From JASDSY01 sp041441465 (lineage in GTDB: Bacteria; Muiribacteriota; UBA9980): a DNA stretch of 64,000 bases. Where the stretch lies: positions 248,001 to 312,000 of the forward strand of contig JASDSY010000022.1 in assembly GCA_041441465.1 (NCBI GenBank). The letters are read 5' to 3'. The notes beneath the pieces were generated by a model, which saw only the letters and a program-made list of their open reading frames with translations, did no database searches and was not told where the DNA came from. Position 1 is the stretch's first letter. Every line of letters starts with the position of its first letter. Of the stretch, positions 46,014-54,347 are shown in pieces. Made by a program: the position numbers and the translations under genes.

Positions 46014-47894
46014 ATGTATCAAAAAAAGGAAGTTGGACAAAAGAATTCAGAAAAGAGGGATTCTGTGATTTCAGACTTAAATTATGAGAGTACCGCCGCT
46101 CTCAAATCAATTAAAAAAGCCAAAGCGCAGCTTCATCAAGCAAAAGGCAAACCGTTCAACGAACGCCCGCAGGGTCAGATTAAAAATATTGAAAACATTG
46201 TAAAAATGTCTTCAAAAAAAGAAATTATATTAAAAGATAATACGCCGGTCAGAGAAAACAAAAAAAATGCTAAGGATTTTCCGGCCAAGTTATCAAAAAC
46301 TGACACAAATGCTAAAAATTCAGCACCGGTAAAGGCTAATGATGATAAATTTCTTGCAGTAAAAGACGGCAAAGAAACAAAATATCAGATCCAGAAAATA
46401 GAATCTAAAAAAATAATATCAATTGAAAAAGAAACCGCGCCGGTTATAAATAAAATCGAAACCGTAAAAAAGATTGATATTAAATCCGACGCAAAAAACA
46501 ATGTCATTCCTGAAGAATTTAAAAACGCTCCGGTAAAGGCTAAGGTTGTTACAATCAACAAACCGGCCGTACCGGTTTTAACCGAAGAAAAATTTTCAAT
46601 AGACCTGAAAAACAAAAAAACAGATAAAAAAGAAAAAGACAGGCTTCAAAGATTAACTGAAGAAACCGCGAAGTTAATGGCCGAAACGGAAATTCCGGGC
46701 GTTACAAGCAGCGCAAAAATTAATGTTCTTCATTCAACAACCGGCATTGACGAAATCGACGTACCTTCGTTCAATGAAATTGAAGCTGAAATCAAGAAAA
46801 AACTTTCAGTACAGCTGCAGCCGATAATAACCGAGCTGGTAAAAAAAGGAATGACCACAAACCGCATCTCATATCAGGAAATTGAAAGCAAGCTTCCGTC
46901 ATCTTCAAATATCGATGAAATGGAAGAAGTAATTTCCATTTTAATGGAATCAAAAATCGAATTGATCGATGATGACGATAAGCACGGCAATTCCGTAAAT
47001 CCGCTGGAAGACACGAAAAATTTTGAAGAAATCCAAAATATTTTGCAAAGCGAAGGCGAAGACGCGGTTTTAGACTCAGTCAAGATGTATTTGCGCGGTA
47101 TCGGCGAAGTTCCGCTTCTTACAATGGAAGAGGAAGTCGAACTTGCCAAAAGAATTGAAAACGGCGATGAAAACGCTGCGGTAAAACTGATCGAAGCAAA
47201 CTTGCGTCTTGTCGTATCAGTCGCTAAGAAATACAAAAAACGCGGTCTTTTATTTCTAGATCTCATCCAGGAAGGAAACCAGGGATTAATAAGGGCTGTT
47301 AAAAAGTTCAAATATAAAAAAGGCTTTAAATTTTCGACATACGCCATCTGGTGGATACGTCAGGCAATAACGCGCGCTATCGCCGATCAGGCAAGAACGG
47401 TCAGAATACCTGTTCATATGGTCGAAATAATAAACAGGCTGAGAAAAGTTGCAAGGCAGCTTTCTCAAGAGCTCGGACGCGAGCCTGCACACGATGAAAT
47501 AGCCGAGAAACTTAAAATGCCTGTAGATAAAGTCAAAAAGATATTCAAAATATCGCTCGAACCGGTATCGCTTGAAACACCGATAGGCGAAGAAGATGAA
47601 AGCCATCTCGGAGATTTTGTAGAAGACAAAAACGCCGTATCGCCGGTTGAATCCGCTTCGTATACAATGCTTAAGGAACAAATAAACGATGTTTTAGGTT
47701 CGCTTACCGAAAGGGAAGATAAGGTCATAAAATACAGGTTCGGCCTTATTGACGGCTGCCCGCGCACACTCGAGGAAGTGGGCAGGATATTCGGAGTGAC
47801 AAGGGAACGTATAAGACAGATCGAGGCAAAGGCCCTCAGAAAATTAAAACACCCTTCTCGCTCAAAGAAACTCAAAGAATTTTATGTAGATTAG
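46014..47894 (+). CDS. rpoD: RNA polymerase primary sigma factor, Lys-rich N-terminal extension
   Basis: A 626-residue sigma-70. Residues 1-240 form a Lys-rich, low-complexity extension. A region 1.1-like segment follows (near 260-320), then 1.2 (VKMYLRGIGEVPLLTMEEEV), region 2 (KFSTYAIWWIRQAITRAIAD) and 3 (LGREPAHDEIAEKLKMPVDK), and region 4 with LEEVGRIFGVTRERIRQIEA. These are the core features of primary sigma factors that read the TTGACA/TATAAT promoters seen here. AAGGAGGAC is an ideal ribosome site. dnaG and rpoD adjoin, with rpsU absent. Confidence 0.94.
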   Translation: MYQKKEVGQKNSEKRDSVISDLNYESTAALKSIKKAKAQLHQAKGKPFNERPQGQIKNIENIVKMSSKKEIILKDNTPVRENKKNAKDFPAKLSKTDTNAKNSAPVKANDDKFLAVKDGKETKYQIQKIESKKIISIEKETAPVINKIETVKKIDIKSDAKNNVIPEEFKNAPVKAKVVTINKPAVPVLTEEKFSIDLKNKKTDKKEKDRLQRLTEETAKLMAETEIPGVTSSAKINVLHSTTGIDEIDVPSFNEIEAEIKKKLSVQLQPIITELVKKGMTTNRISYQEIESKLPSSSNIDEMEEVISILMESKIELIDDDDKHGNSVNPLEDTKNFEEIQNILQSEGEDAVLDSVKMYLRGIGEVPLLTMEEEVELAKRIENGDENAAVKLIEANLRLVVSVAKKYKKRGLLFLDLIQEGNQGLIRAVKKFKYKKGFKFSTYAIWWIRQAITRAIADQARTVRIPVHMVEIINRLRKVARQLSQELGREPAHDEIAEKLKMPVDKVKKIFKISLEPVSLETPIGEEDESHLGDFVEDKNAVSPVESASYTMLKEQINDVLGSLTEREDKVIKYRFGLIDGCPRTLEEVGRIFGVTRERIRQIEAKALRKLKHPSRSKKLKEFYVD

Positions 47895-47933
47895 CCTGAA
47901 AAGCAATTCAAATAATAAACCATAAGATATAAT

Positions 47934-47997
47934 AAAAATTCTCCTTTTGTAAAATTAGATGTTATTACATCTAATCAAAAACAAAAGGAGAATTTTT
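47934..47997. terminator. Strong bidirectional terminator after rpoD
   Basis: AAAAATTCTCCTTTTGT (47934-47950) and ACAAAAGGAGAATTTTT (47981-47997) are perfect 17-bp arms. An inner ATTAGATG/CATCTAAT stem sits in the loop. It separates convergent rpoD and the YgjV-like gene, and its right arm ends three bases from the latter's stop. Confidence 0.92.
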
Positions 47998-48000
47998 TTA

Positions 48001-48669
48001 CTAATTTTGAAATATATCAAGCGTTTTAATATCTTTAACGTATGTCATTTTTCCATTAACTTCGGCTTTAGGCGTAAATCCCATCAACTTAAGGTATGAC
48101 TCGTGCTTTGGATTAGATGTAACGGCGCTAAACCTCTTATATCCGATATGCGCAAAAAATTTTTCATTTTCGATATAGATATAATGGCCAATTTTAAAAT
48201 CACGATATTCCGGGGTCGCAAAATCCATTTTAACCATCAAAGTACCGTCATTTAATTTTTCACCCATAAAAACCCCTGCAGTCACCATATTTCGTAAAAT
48301 ATAAAAACTTACGGTATTCGGATTATCGCAGCAATCAAAATTAAATTCCGGGAAAAATTTCTTTATGTCAGATCTGTAATACTCAAGAAATGATTTTAAA
48401 TACTTGTCGTCTTTTTTTATTTCAAGCACTTTAAAATATTCCTTCTCGGAATAGATTTTATATAAATAGTATATATCGATCAGACCTACTATAAAATTAA
48501 GAACGCCAACCGGCATTGCGCCGAGGTAAAACCCGTAAAAAGAAATCATGAACGCGCCGATTAAATTAAGCCAGCGCAATTTAATAATGGAACTCATTAA
48601 GAGCGAAACCGCTATAATTACCGACGCAAGATATCCAAGCCACTCAATATAAGGAATCCCCAAAAACAT
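48001..48669 (-). CDS. YgjV-like membrane protein with a GNAT-like C-terminal domain
   Basis: A 222-residue protein. Three to four helices fill residues 1-75 (YIEWLGYLASVIIAVSLLMS; LIGAFMISFYGFYLGAMPV), the YgjV arrangement. Residues about 85-215 (VTAGVFMGEKLNDGTLMVKM, YIENEKFFAHIGYKRFSAVT, then YLKLMGF) look like an acyltransferase-like (GNAT) fold without a clear acetyl-CoA signature. ATG at 48669 follows TTGGAGGA; the frame continues to 48702. It is the last gene of the ole-side minus-strand run; function unknown. Confidence 0.68.
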   Translation of the reverse strand: MFLGIPYIEWLGYLASVIIAVSLLMSSIIKLRWLNLIGAFMISFYGFYLGAMPVGVLNFIVGLIDIYYLYKIYSEKEYFKVLEIKKDDKYLKSFLEYYRSDIKKFFPEFNFDCCDNPNTVSFYILRNMVTAGVFMGEKLNDGTLMVKMDFATPEYRDFKIGHYIYIENEKFFAHIGYKRFSAVTSNPKHESYLKLMGFTPKAEVNGKMTYVKDIKTLDIFQN

Positions 48670-48794
48670 TAATATTATCCTCCAATAAAAAATTGCGGTC
48701 ACTTAATTATAAATTACCGTGACGCTGAAATTAAGCCAAATTTCTCAATAAAAATTATAACAAACGAAAACAAAAAATCAATAAATCGGTCGAT

Positions 48795-49595
48795 TTATTT
48801 AGATAATACAGCCTGCTGATTAATGCTTTCGTCGCCATCGTCTTTTTTATCGAAATCATCTTTCTTGTTATTTTTAATGATGAAATAAAAACCGATCATG
48901 GTAACAATCAAGAAAACAAGAAGCACTAACAGGACTATCAATAATTTTTGAACGTCATTATCCTGTAAAAGCATGTGATAATCTTTGCTGAAAAGCTCGG
49001 ATATTATGGTGCCTATGCTTTTTTTATCCATAATATCCATCATGGCGTCGCCCATCAGGACATAAATAAAGGTGCCGGGTATAATTCCAAAAAATGTCGA
49101 CCAAAAGAAAGAGTTAAAAGGAATTTTCGCTGTGCCGCACATATAATTTATAACCTCGTAGTGCGTAACCGGGCAAACGCGCGACAAAAATATGAGCCAA
49201 AAATTATTCTTTTTAGTAAAATCAAGCATAGATATAAAACGGTTATGTTTCTGAGCGGTAACAGCCTCGAAATAATTTGCAGTGGAATAATAAGCCAGGT
49301 AATAACCGAGAACTCCGGCGAGAGTAGAACCGATCATCGCGTAAACAGTTCCCCAGAACACAGTAAAAAGCGCGCCGCCAACCGCTGTCATAATAAGCCT
49401 CGGCGCGCCGATTATCGGTAAAAATATCATAGCTATTATATAAACTAAAGGCGCAAGCGTTTGATAAGATTCAACAAAGGCTTTAATTTTTTCACGCGTA
49501 AAATGGTGCTTTAAAAATGGAAAAGCAGCAAAAAGCAATATAACCAAAATCACAAAAATATAAGTCTTGATTTTTTCTTTTTTTAAATTATCCAT
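48795..49595 (-). CDS. TVP38/TMEM64-family (VTT/DedA-like) membrane protein
   Basis: A 266-residue protein. The first helix (TYIFVILVILLFAAFPFL) is followed by the VTT domain with LPIIGAPRLIMTAVGGALFT and the conserved LSRVCPVTHYEVINYMCGT loop. Two more helices follow near 160-235, then a charged tail (KKDDFDKKDDGD). The family is linked to lipid scrambling and small-molecule or phosphate transport. It lies 40 bases after the FAD oxidoreductase gene, suggesting membrane-lipid handling connected to the ole block. Confidence 0.82.
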   Translation of the reverse strand: MDNLKKEKIKTYIFVILVILLFAAFPFLKHHFTREKIKAFVESYQTLAPLVYIIAMIFLPIIGAPRLIMTAVGGALFTVFWGTVYAMIGSTLAGVLGYYLAYYSTANYFEAVTAQKHNRFISMLDFTKKNNFWLIFLSRVCPVTHYEVINYMCGTAKIPFNSFFWSTFFGIIPGTFIYVLMGDAMMDIMDKKSIGTIISELFSKDYHMLLQDNDVQKLLIVLLVLLVFLIVTMIGFYFIIKNNKKDDFDKKDDGDESINQQAVLSK

Positions 49596-49635
49596 CGTTT
49601 ATCACTTACTTTTTATAAAATTAAATAATGAGTAT

Positions 49636-51027
49636 TTATTCACGCATTAAAAAATGAAGGTTGGCAATAGAAATACCGCTCAGTATCGCGCCGATAATTC
49701 CGAGAAAACCTTGATCAGTTCCGCAAATAAACAAGTTATCTATATGTGTCACGCCGTTTTTCAGTTTATCCGGCGAACCGTAAACAGCGCCGTTTATATG
49801 GCCGGTAAAGCGGCGTACCGTGAGCGGCGTAAAGACGTCGCTAAATTTTATCATATTTTCGTTAAAAGCCGGAACATATGATTTGACGATATTAATAGCG
49901 TTAAATAATACTGAATCTTTTTCCTTTTTATAATCCGGCTTTGAAAGTTTTTCCCATTCGCCGCAGTTGGCCATATTTGTAATTCTTAATATGCTTTCAG
50001 AAAGCGGCCTGTCATACTTAAAATTATTAGGACAGCAAATTACGCCACTTTCATAATTAACAAGAGTTTCGGGCTTCCTGTAAACAAATTTCCTTGAGTT
50101 ATTATAAAATATTATAGTTTTGTCATGATTAAGATTTTCCATCCGCTCATTTAAAAGCAAAATAACTTCGGTAAATGCAAGCTCTCCCGGCGTCGCTTTG
50201 AGTTCTTTTTCATTAAAATCAGAGCAAATTTTTAAAGTTTCGATATGGCCGATAGTCGATAATATTTTAGGAGCGCAAATTTCTGAACCGTCGCTTAAAA
50301 TCAATGAAGCAACTTTATTGTTTGAAATATTTATCTTTTCAACCCGTGTACGTAATCTTAATATACCGCCGCTTTCACGGAAACGCTCCTCGAGTTTGAA
50401 AATTATGCGCCGCACGCCCTCGTAAGGCCGTGAAAATCCCTCTAAAAATATGCTTTTAAACATTACCACGAACTGGCCGAATTCCATATCATCGGCCACG
50501 GCGCTGCCGTAATACGAAAGCGGGCAAAAAAGCATTTCTATCAAAAGCTCGTCATTTATAAAACCGGCGGTAATTTCACGCGCCGATTGCGGTTTTGAAT
50601 TTAAATCCAGCTCGTTATAGCTTTTTAAATAATTTACGAATTTTTCAAAATTATCTTTTTGGGCAGGAAATACGGAATGCACCTGCTGTTTAAAATATTC
50701 AAAATCATTATTAAAATTTAAAACGGCGCCGTCAAAATTAATCTGCGATCCGTTCTGTTCAAAAAGGCCGAAATCCTCATGTTTAATACGCAGCTGCCTC
50801 AAAATTTTAACAAAAGGCAAAAGCTGTTTTGTTCCCGGCGGCGCATAATTCGTCATGGCGTGAAGGCCGACGTCAAATTCATGGCCGCCCCTTTGATAAT
50901 AAGAATTAAGACCGCCGGCGACGAAGTGGCTTTCAAGTATGCATACTTTTTTTCCATAATGCGCAAGCCTTATGCCGGCCGCAAGGCCCGACATGCCGGC
51001 GCCTATAATAATTACATCGTAATCCAA
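49636..51027 (-). CDS. CrtI/CrtISO-like FAD oxidoreductase
   Basis: A 463-residue protein of the phytoene desaturase / carotene isomerase family. The FAD site is DVIIIGAGMSGLAAGIRLAH near residue 3-22, then KVCILESHFVAGGLNS, GHEFDVGLHAMT, and the C-terminal FAD motif CGTDQGFLGIIGAILSGISI. Such enzymes oxidise or isomerise long polyene chains; CrtI-type genes also sit in hydrocarbon and ladderane-type clusters. Its position next to ACP, KAS and oleABCD suggests desaturation of the olefin precursor rather than carotenoid synthesis; no phytoene synthase is present. The start is TTG with AAGGATTG upstream. Confidence 0.8.
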   Translation of the reverse strand: MDYDVIIIGAGMSGLAAGIRLAHYGKKVCILESHFVAGGLNSYYQRGGHEFDVGLHAMTNYAPPGTKQLLPFVKILRQLRIKHEDFGLFEQNGSQINFDGAVLNFNNDFEYFKQQVHSVFPAQKDNFEKFVNYLKSYNELDLNSKPQSAREITAGFINDELLIEMLFCPLSYYGSAVADDMEFGQFVVMFKSIFLEGFSRPYEGVRRIIFKLEERFRESGGILRLRTRVEKINISNNKVASLILSDGSEICAPKILSTIGHIETLKICSDFNEKELKATPGELAFTEVILLLNERMENLNHDKTIIFYNNSRKFVYRKPETLVNYESGVICCPNNFKYDRPLSESILRITNMANCGEWEKLSKPDYKKEKDSVLFNAINIVKSYVPAFNENMIKFSDVFTPLTVRRFTGHINGAVYGSPDKLKNGVTHIDNLFICGTDQGFLGIIGAILSGISIANLHFLMRE

Positions 51028-51056
51028 AGTCCAACAATCCTTTTTTGTAATTAGGA

Positions 51057-51090
51057 AATAGAGGCGAGAAAATACCCGCCTCTATTTTTT
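51057..51090. terminator. Terminator-like hairpin between ACP and FAD oxidoreductase genes
   Basis: AATAGAGGCG (51057-51066), loop, CGCCTCTATT (51077-51086): a 10-bp stem. The long T-run lies on the plus-strand side; on the minus strand, where the flanking genes are read, only a short U-tract follows. Confidence 0.5.
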
Positions 51091-51132
51091 TATAATCGGT
51101 ATAAAAAAATTTAATAAAAAAGAGTCATAAAA

Positions 51133-51384
51133 TTATCTGTTTTTTAAGTGCGGCCTTAAATATTCAACACAGCCGTTTAAAGTTGATAATTTCATATAAT
51201 CATCTTCCGGCACGTCGATAGCGTAACGTTTACGAAGCTCCATAACGATATCAAGAAAATCCATTGAATCAAGCTCGATCTGCTCGCGAAGGCGTATGTC
51301 CGGCTTTATATCGCTTAAATCCGCATCAGGAGCGATATCCGCAACAATTTCGAGGATTACATTTTTAATATCTTGGTCTGTCAT
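51133..51384 (-). CDS. Acyl carrier protein
   Basis: An 83-residue ACP. The phosphopantetheine serine is Ser40 in the ELDSMDFLD motif. Helix I and the acidic helix II are clear. A Ser in DSM(L) is the required site, so the protein is expected to be modified by a phosphopantetheinyl transferase (not in the window). GGAGAGT precedes the ATG. Placement between KAS-II and the FAD oxidoreductase gives a dedicated carrier for the hydrocarbon block. Confidence 0.92.
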   Translation of the reverse strand: MTDQDIKNVILEIVADIAPDADLSDIKPDIRLREQIELDSMDFLDIVMELRKRYAIDVPEDDYMKLSTLNGCVEYLRPHLKNR

Positions 51385-51473
51385 TATTAACTCTCCTATT
51401 CGTATTTTATTTTTGTTTTATTTGTTTTTTTATTAACTGTTTAATTAAAAAACCAGCTGCGCGTATTATCAAA

Positions 51474-52733
51474 TTATTTAACAAATCTTTTAACTATCAA
51501 AACTGAGTTGATACCAAGCATACCGAAGCTGTTATTCAATATATAGTCAATTTTTTTAGCTTTGACAGGCTTATTCATAACCAAATTTTTAAATTCACAT
51601 TGAGGATCGACATTATCGACATTAATCGTCGGATGAACCATCATATCGTTAAATGAATCAAGGTTTCCGGCAAGCTCTATAGCGCCGGCCGCACCCATAG
51701 TATGGCCGATAAAGCTTTTTGTGTTATTAACATATACTTCGGAATTTTCACCGAAAACCGATCTTATGGACTTACATTCATTGACATCGCCAAGCGGGGT
51801 CGATGTAGCATGGGTATTGACAAGGTCAATTTTTTCAGGCCCGATACCTGCCTTTTTAAGGGCAAGTTTTATGCATTCGGCCTGCCGTTCAGAATTCGGC
51901 AATACGAAATCCGTAGCATCAGAGTTTGAAGCATAACCCGCAATTTCAGCGTATATTTTAGCTCCGCGTTTAAGAGCATCGCTAAGTCTCTCAAGGACAA
52001 AAACGCAGCCGCCCTCTGAAACGACTATTCCATTTCTGTCGCGGTCAAAAGGCCTTGAAGCCCTGGCCGGATCCTCATTTACCGCAAGAGCGCCCTCGTT
52101 TCTGAATGCCGCGAATATCCCGAAAGTATGAATCGATTCGGAAATTCCGCCGACGAGCGCCATGTCCACTTCACCGAGCCGCAGCATCTGAACGCCCTGT
52201 ATTATGCCGAGATTTCCTGCAGCGCATGCAGCGCCTATCGTATAATGCGGTCCTGTTATTTTCATATTTAAAGTTACTTCGCCTGCCGGATTATTTGCCA
52301 CTGTACGAGGATTATGATGGTGCGTCCAGAATTTGGTGTCATAATTAAACTGTGAAATGCTGTAAATTTCATTCTCGGTTTCGACATTACCGTGTTCGGT
52401 TATGCCAAGGTAAATGCCTATTCTCGACTTGTCGAAATTTTCGAAATCGATTTTAGAATCAATCACAGCCTCGTGCGAACAGTAAATACTTATCGAACCG
52501 GCGCGTGTGCCGCGTCTTAAATCTTTTTTCTTCTGGTATTTCAAAGGATCAAAATTACAGATACCGGCGAGTGTATCACCTAGATAACGCGTCGTAAATT
52601 TTTGGACACCCGAAACACCGTTTAAAAGATTATGGCGAAATTCAGAAAGAGTGTTCCCGTTAGGCGCGGTTATTCCAACCCCGGTTATCACTATTCTCGA
52701 ATCAAGTGTATTAGCACTAAACGTATCTGTCAT
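51474..52733 (-). CDS. Beta-ketoacyl-ACP synthase (KAS-II-like)
   Basis: A 419-residue thiolase-fold condensing enzyme. The Cys-His-His triad is complete: C170 (GAACAAGNLG), H308 (NTHATSTPLGD) and H344 (FIGHTMGAAGA), with Lys339 nearby. It is therefore catalytic rather than a chain-length factor. It extends acyl-ACP with malonyl-ACP. GGAAATTAAA before the ATG is the ribosome site. With the adjacent ACP it probably makes specialised acyl chains for the OleA substrate, or modifies chain length. Confidence 0.9.
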   Translation of the reverse strand: MTDTFSANTLDSRIVITGVGITAPNGNTLSEFRHNLLNGVSGVQKFTTRYLGDTLAGICNFDPLKYQKKKDLRRGTRAGSISIYCSHEAVIDSKIDFENFDKSRIGIYLGITEHGNVETENEIYSISQFNYDTKFWTHHHNPRTVANNPAGEVTLNMKITGPHYTIGAACAAGNLGIIQGVQMLRLGEVDMALVGGISESIHTFGIFAAFRNEGALAVNEDPARASRPFDRDRNGIVVSEGGCVFVLERLSDALKRGAKIYAEIAGYASNSDATDFVLPNSERQAECIKLALKKAGIGPEKIDLVNTHATSTPLGDVNECKSIRSVFGENSEVYVNNTKSFIGHTMGAAGAIELAGNLDSFNDMMVHPTINVDNVDPQCEFKNLVMNKPVKAKKIDYILNNSFGMLGINSVLIVKRFVK

Positions 52734-52817
52734 TTTAATTTCCTTTCTTTTATTATAAATTAAATTGTTATATTATATCAAAACTTAACACTATTTTAAA
52801 TAATTATTTTTATTTTT

Positions 52818-53288
52818 TTATTTCGAAAGCTCCATTATAAATTCAAGTGTTTCCCTAAATTTTTTAGTCCAGCCGACGGGCTGAAACGTATCCGGATTTA
52901 CCTTGGCGATTGTACGTTCGCCTTTGCAATAAATAACGCTCCTGTCGTCGGAAACAAAAGCCACCTCAAAAATGCAGGCTGCTTCACGAAGTTTTATGGG
53001 TTTTATGGTTACCCAGAAAGGAATAACGCCAAAAATCGGCCTTAAATATGTTAGATTTATCTGCCTGACCACATGGTGCAAATCAGGAAACTCAATTATA
53101 TCAAATTTCTCGATAACCGAAACGGCGTTAAAAAAAAGGTACGTAACGCGTTCGAGTATATATGAATAACGAGAATTATGGAGCATATTCAGCGGGTCCA
53201 GCTCATCGAAACTGGTGGACCACTTCTGGTAAAATACCCCGCTTTCCAATTTAGTTTTAATTAATTCCCTGTCTATTTCCGGTTTCAT
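52818..53288 (-). CDS. Hotdog-fold (4HBT-type) acyl thioesterase
   Basis: A 156-residue hotdog protein: FDELDPLNMLHNSRYSYILE is the conserved N-terminal catalytic-region segment (Asp/Asn-His pattern of 4HBT), followed by a strand pattern ending KGERTIAKVNP. It could release fatty acids from ACP or CoA. It starts 6 bases after oleD, with AAGGTTAAT as ribosome site, so it belongs to the olefin operon. Its substrate is unproven. Confidence 0.8.
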   Translation of the reverse strand: MKPEIDRELIKTKLESGVFYQKWSTSFDELDPLNMLHNSRYSYILERVTYLFFNAVSVIEKFDIIEFPDLHHVVRQINLTYLRPIFGVIPFWVTIKPIKLREAACIFEVAFVSDDRSVIYCKGERTIAKVNPDTFQPVGWTKKFRETLEFIMELSK

Positions 53289-53294
53289 TATTAA

Positions 53295-54347
53295 TTAACC
53301 TTTTAAAGAATTTATAAGCCGTTTTAAGCCTTCTTCGGTTGTTATGCGCGGATTGTAGCCAAAATCACGCTTCGCTTTCGAGATATCGAAATAATGGTGC
53401 GAAGAGAATTGAAACGCGATAAACCTTGTCATTGGCGGCTCGCCTTTCAAATTCAAAGTTTTATAAAAAAATTCCATGGCCGCGCCTATATAATAAGCCG
53501 CCAGAAAAGGTACTTTTTGTGATAATTCCGGAAGATTTACTCCCTTTAAAATCCGATTAACAAATTCCCACATATAAACCGGTTCGCCCTGGCTTATAAA
53601 ATAAGCCTGTCCGCATACTTTTGAACCTTTTTCGAGCGCCAGCGCCGCCTGCAAATGGGCATCCGCGGCATTTTCAACGTAAGTAATATCAATTTTATTT
53701 AAGCCGGTCCCGATAATTTTTAATTTTTTTGCGCGCACCGGATCTATTAATCTTGGTATAATCTGGTTATCGCCCGGGCCCCATATTAAATGAGGACGCA
53801 GCGACACCGTTAAAAGCGATTTTTCATCATTCGCAGAAAGAACCAGCCGCTCTGCCATAGCTTTTGTTTGAGAATAATAGCAAAGATATTTTTTTGCGTA
53901 ACCGATTTCTTCGTTTACATTCAAAAGATCACAATCATCACTCACAACACTTGGCGAGCTCGTATAAATCAATTTATAAATACTGTTTGCATGACAGGCT
54001 TTTATTACATTTTCAGTGCCTTTTACATTGGCGTTATAATAATCTGAATATTTACCCCAATATCCGGCTTTAGCCCCTATATGAAAAACCATATCCATTC
54101 CGGCACATGCTTTTCTTACGCCCTCAAAATCTTCAAGGCCGCATTCGACCGAACGGGCGCCTTCTTTTTCAAGTTCAGGATATTTGCGGCGGTTCAATAT
54201 GGTAACAATGGCGCCGTTTGCAATTAATTTTTTAGTCACATAGCTGCCAAGAAATCCGCCGCCGCCTGTAACTAAGATATTTTTGCCGGCAAATCCGTCA
54301 AAAATATCTTCTTTATAATAAACCGGAATTTTTGAATTTTCGTTCAT
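53295..54347 (-). CDS. oleD: OleD, 2-alkyl-3-oxoacyl reductase
   Basis: A 350-residue extended SDR of the 3-beta-hydroxysteroid-dehydrogenase type. NAD(P) motif ILVTGGGGFLGSYV near residues 24-37; catalytic YxxxK is Y158/K162 in CYYSQTKAMAERLVL. OleD reduces the beta-keto acid made by OleA to a beta-hydroxy acid using NADPH. ATG at 54347 overlaps the oleC stop (ATGA), showing the coupled order oleC-oleD. The frame extends to 54368, inside oleC. Confidence 0.9.
   Translation of the reverse strand: MNENSKIPVYYKEDIFDGFAGKNILVTGGGGFLGSYVTKKLIANGAIVTILNRRKYPELEKEGARSVECGLEDFEGVRKACAGMDMVFHIGAKAGYWGKYSDYYNANVKGTENVIKACHANSIYKLIYTSSPSVVSDDCDLLNVNEEIGYAKKYLCYYSQTKAMAERLVLSANDEKSLLTVSLRPHLIWGPGDNQIIPRLIDPVRAKKLKIIGTGLNKIDITYVENAADAHLQAALALEKGSKVCGQAYFISQGEPVYMWEFVNRILKGVNLPELSQKVPFLAAYYIGAAMEFFYKTLNLKGEPPMTRFIAFQFSSHHYFDISKAKRDFGYNPRITTEEGLKRLINSLKG

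Noticed and set aside
47286..47875. Two minus-strand ORFs inside rpoD
   Set aside because: They are antisense shadows of conserved sigma regions with no ribosome sites and odd composition.
48975..49421. Plus-strand ORF of 148 residues inside the TVP38 gene
   Set aside because: Antisense shadow; the opposite strand has a recognised membrane family.
49636..51027. Carotenoid biosynthesis locus
   Set aside because: No phytoene synthase or isoprenoid gene in the window.
51474..52733. KAS read as an inactive chain-length factor
   Set aside because: The Cys-His-His triad is intact.
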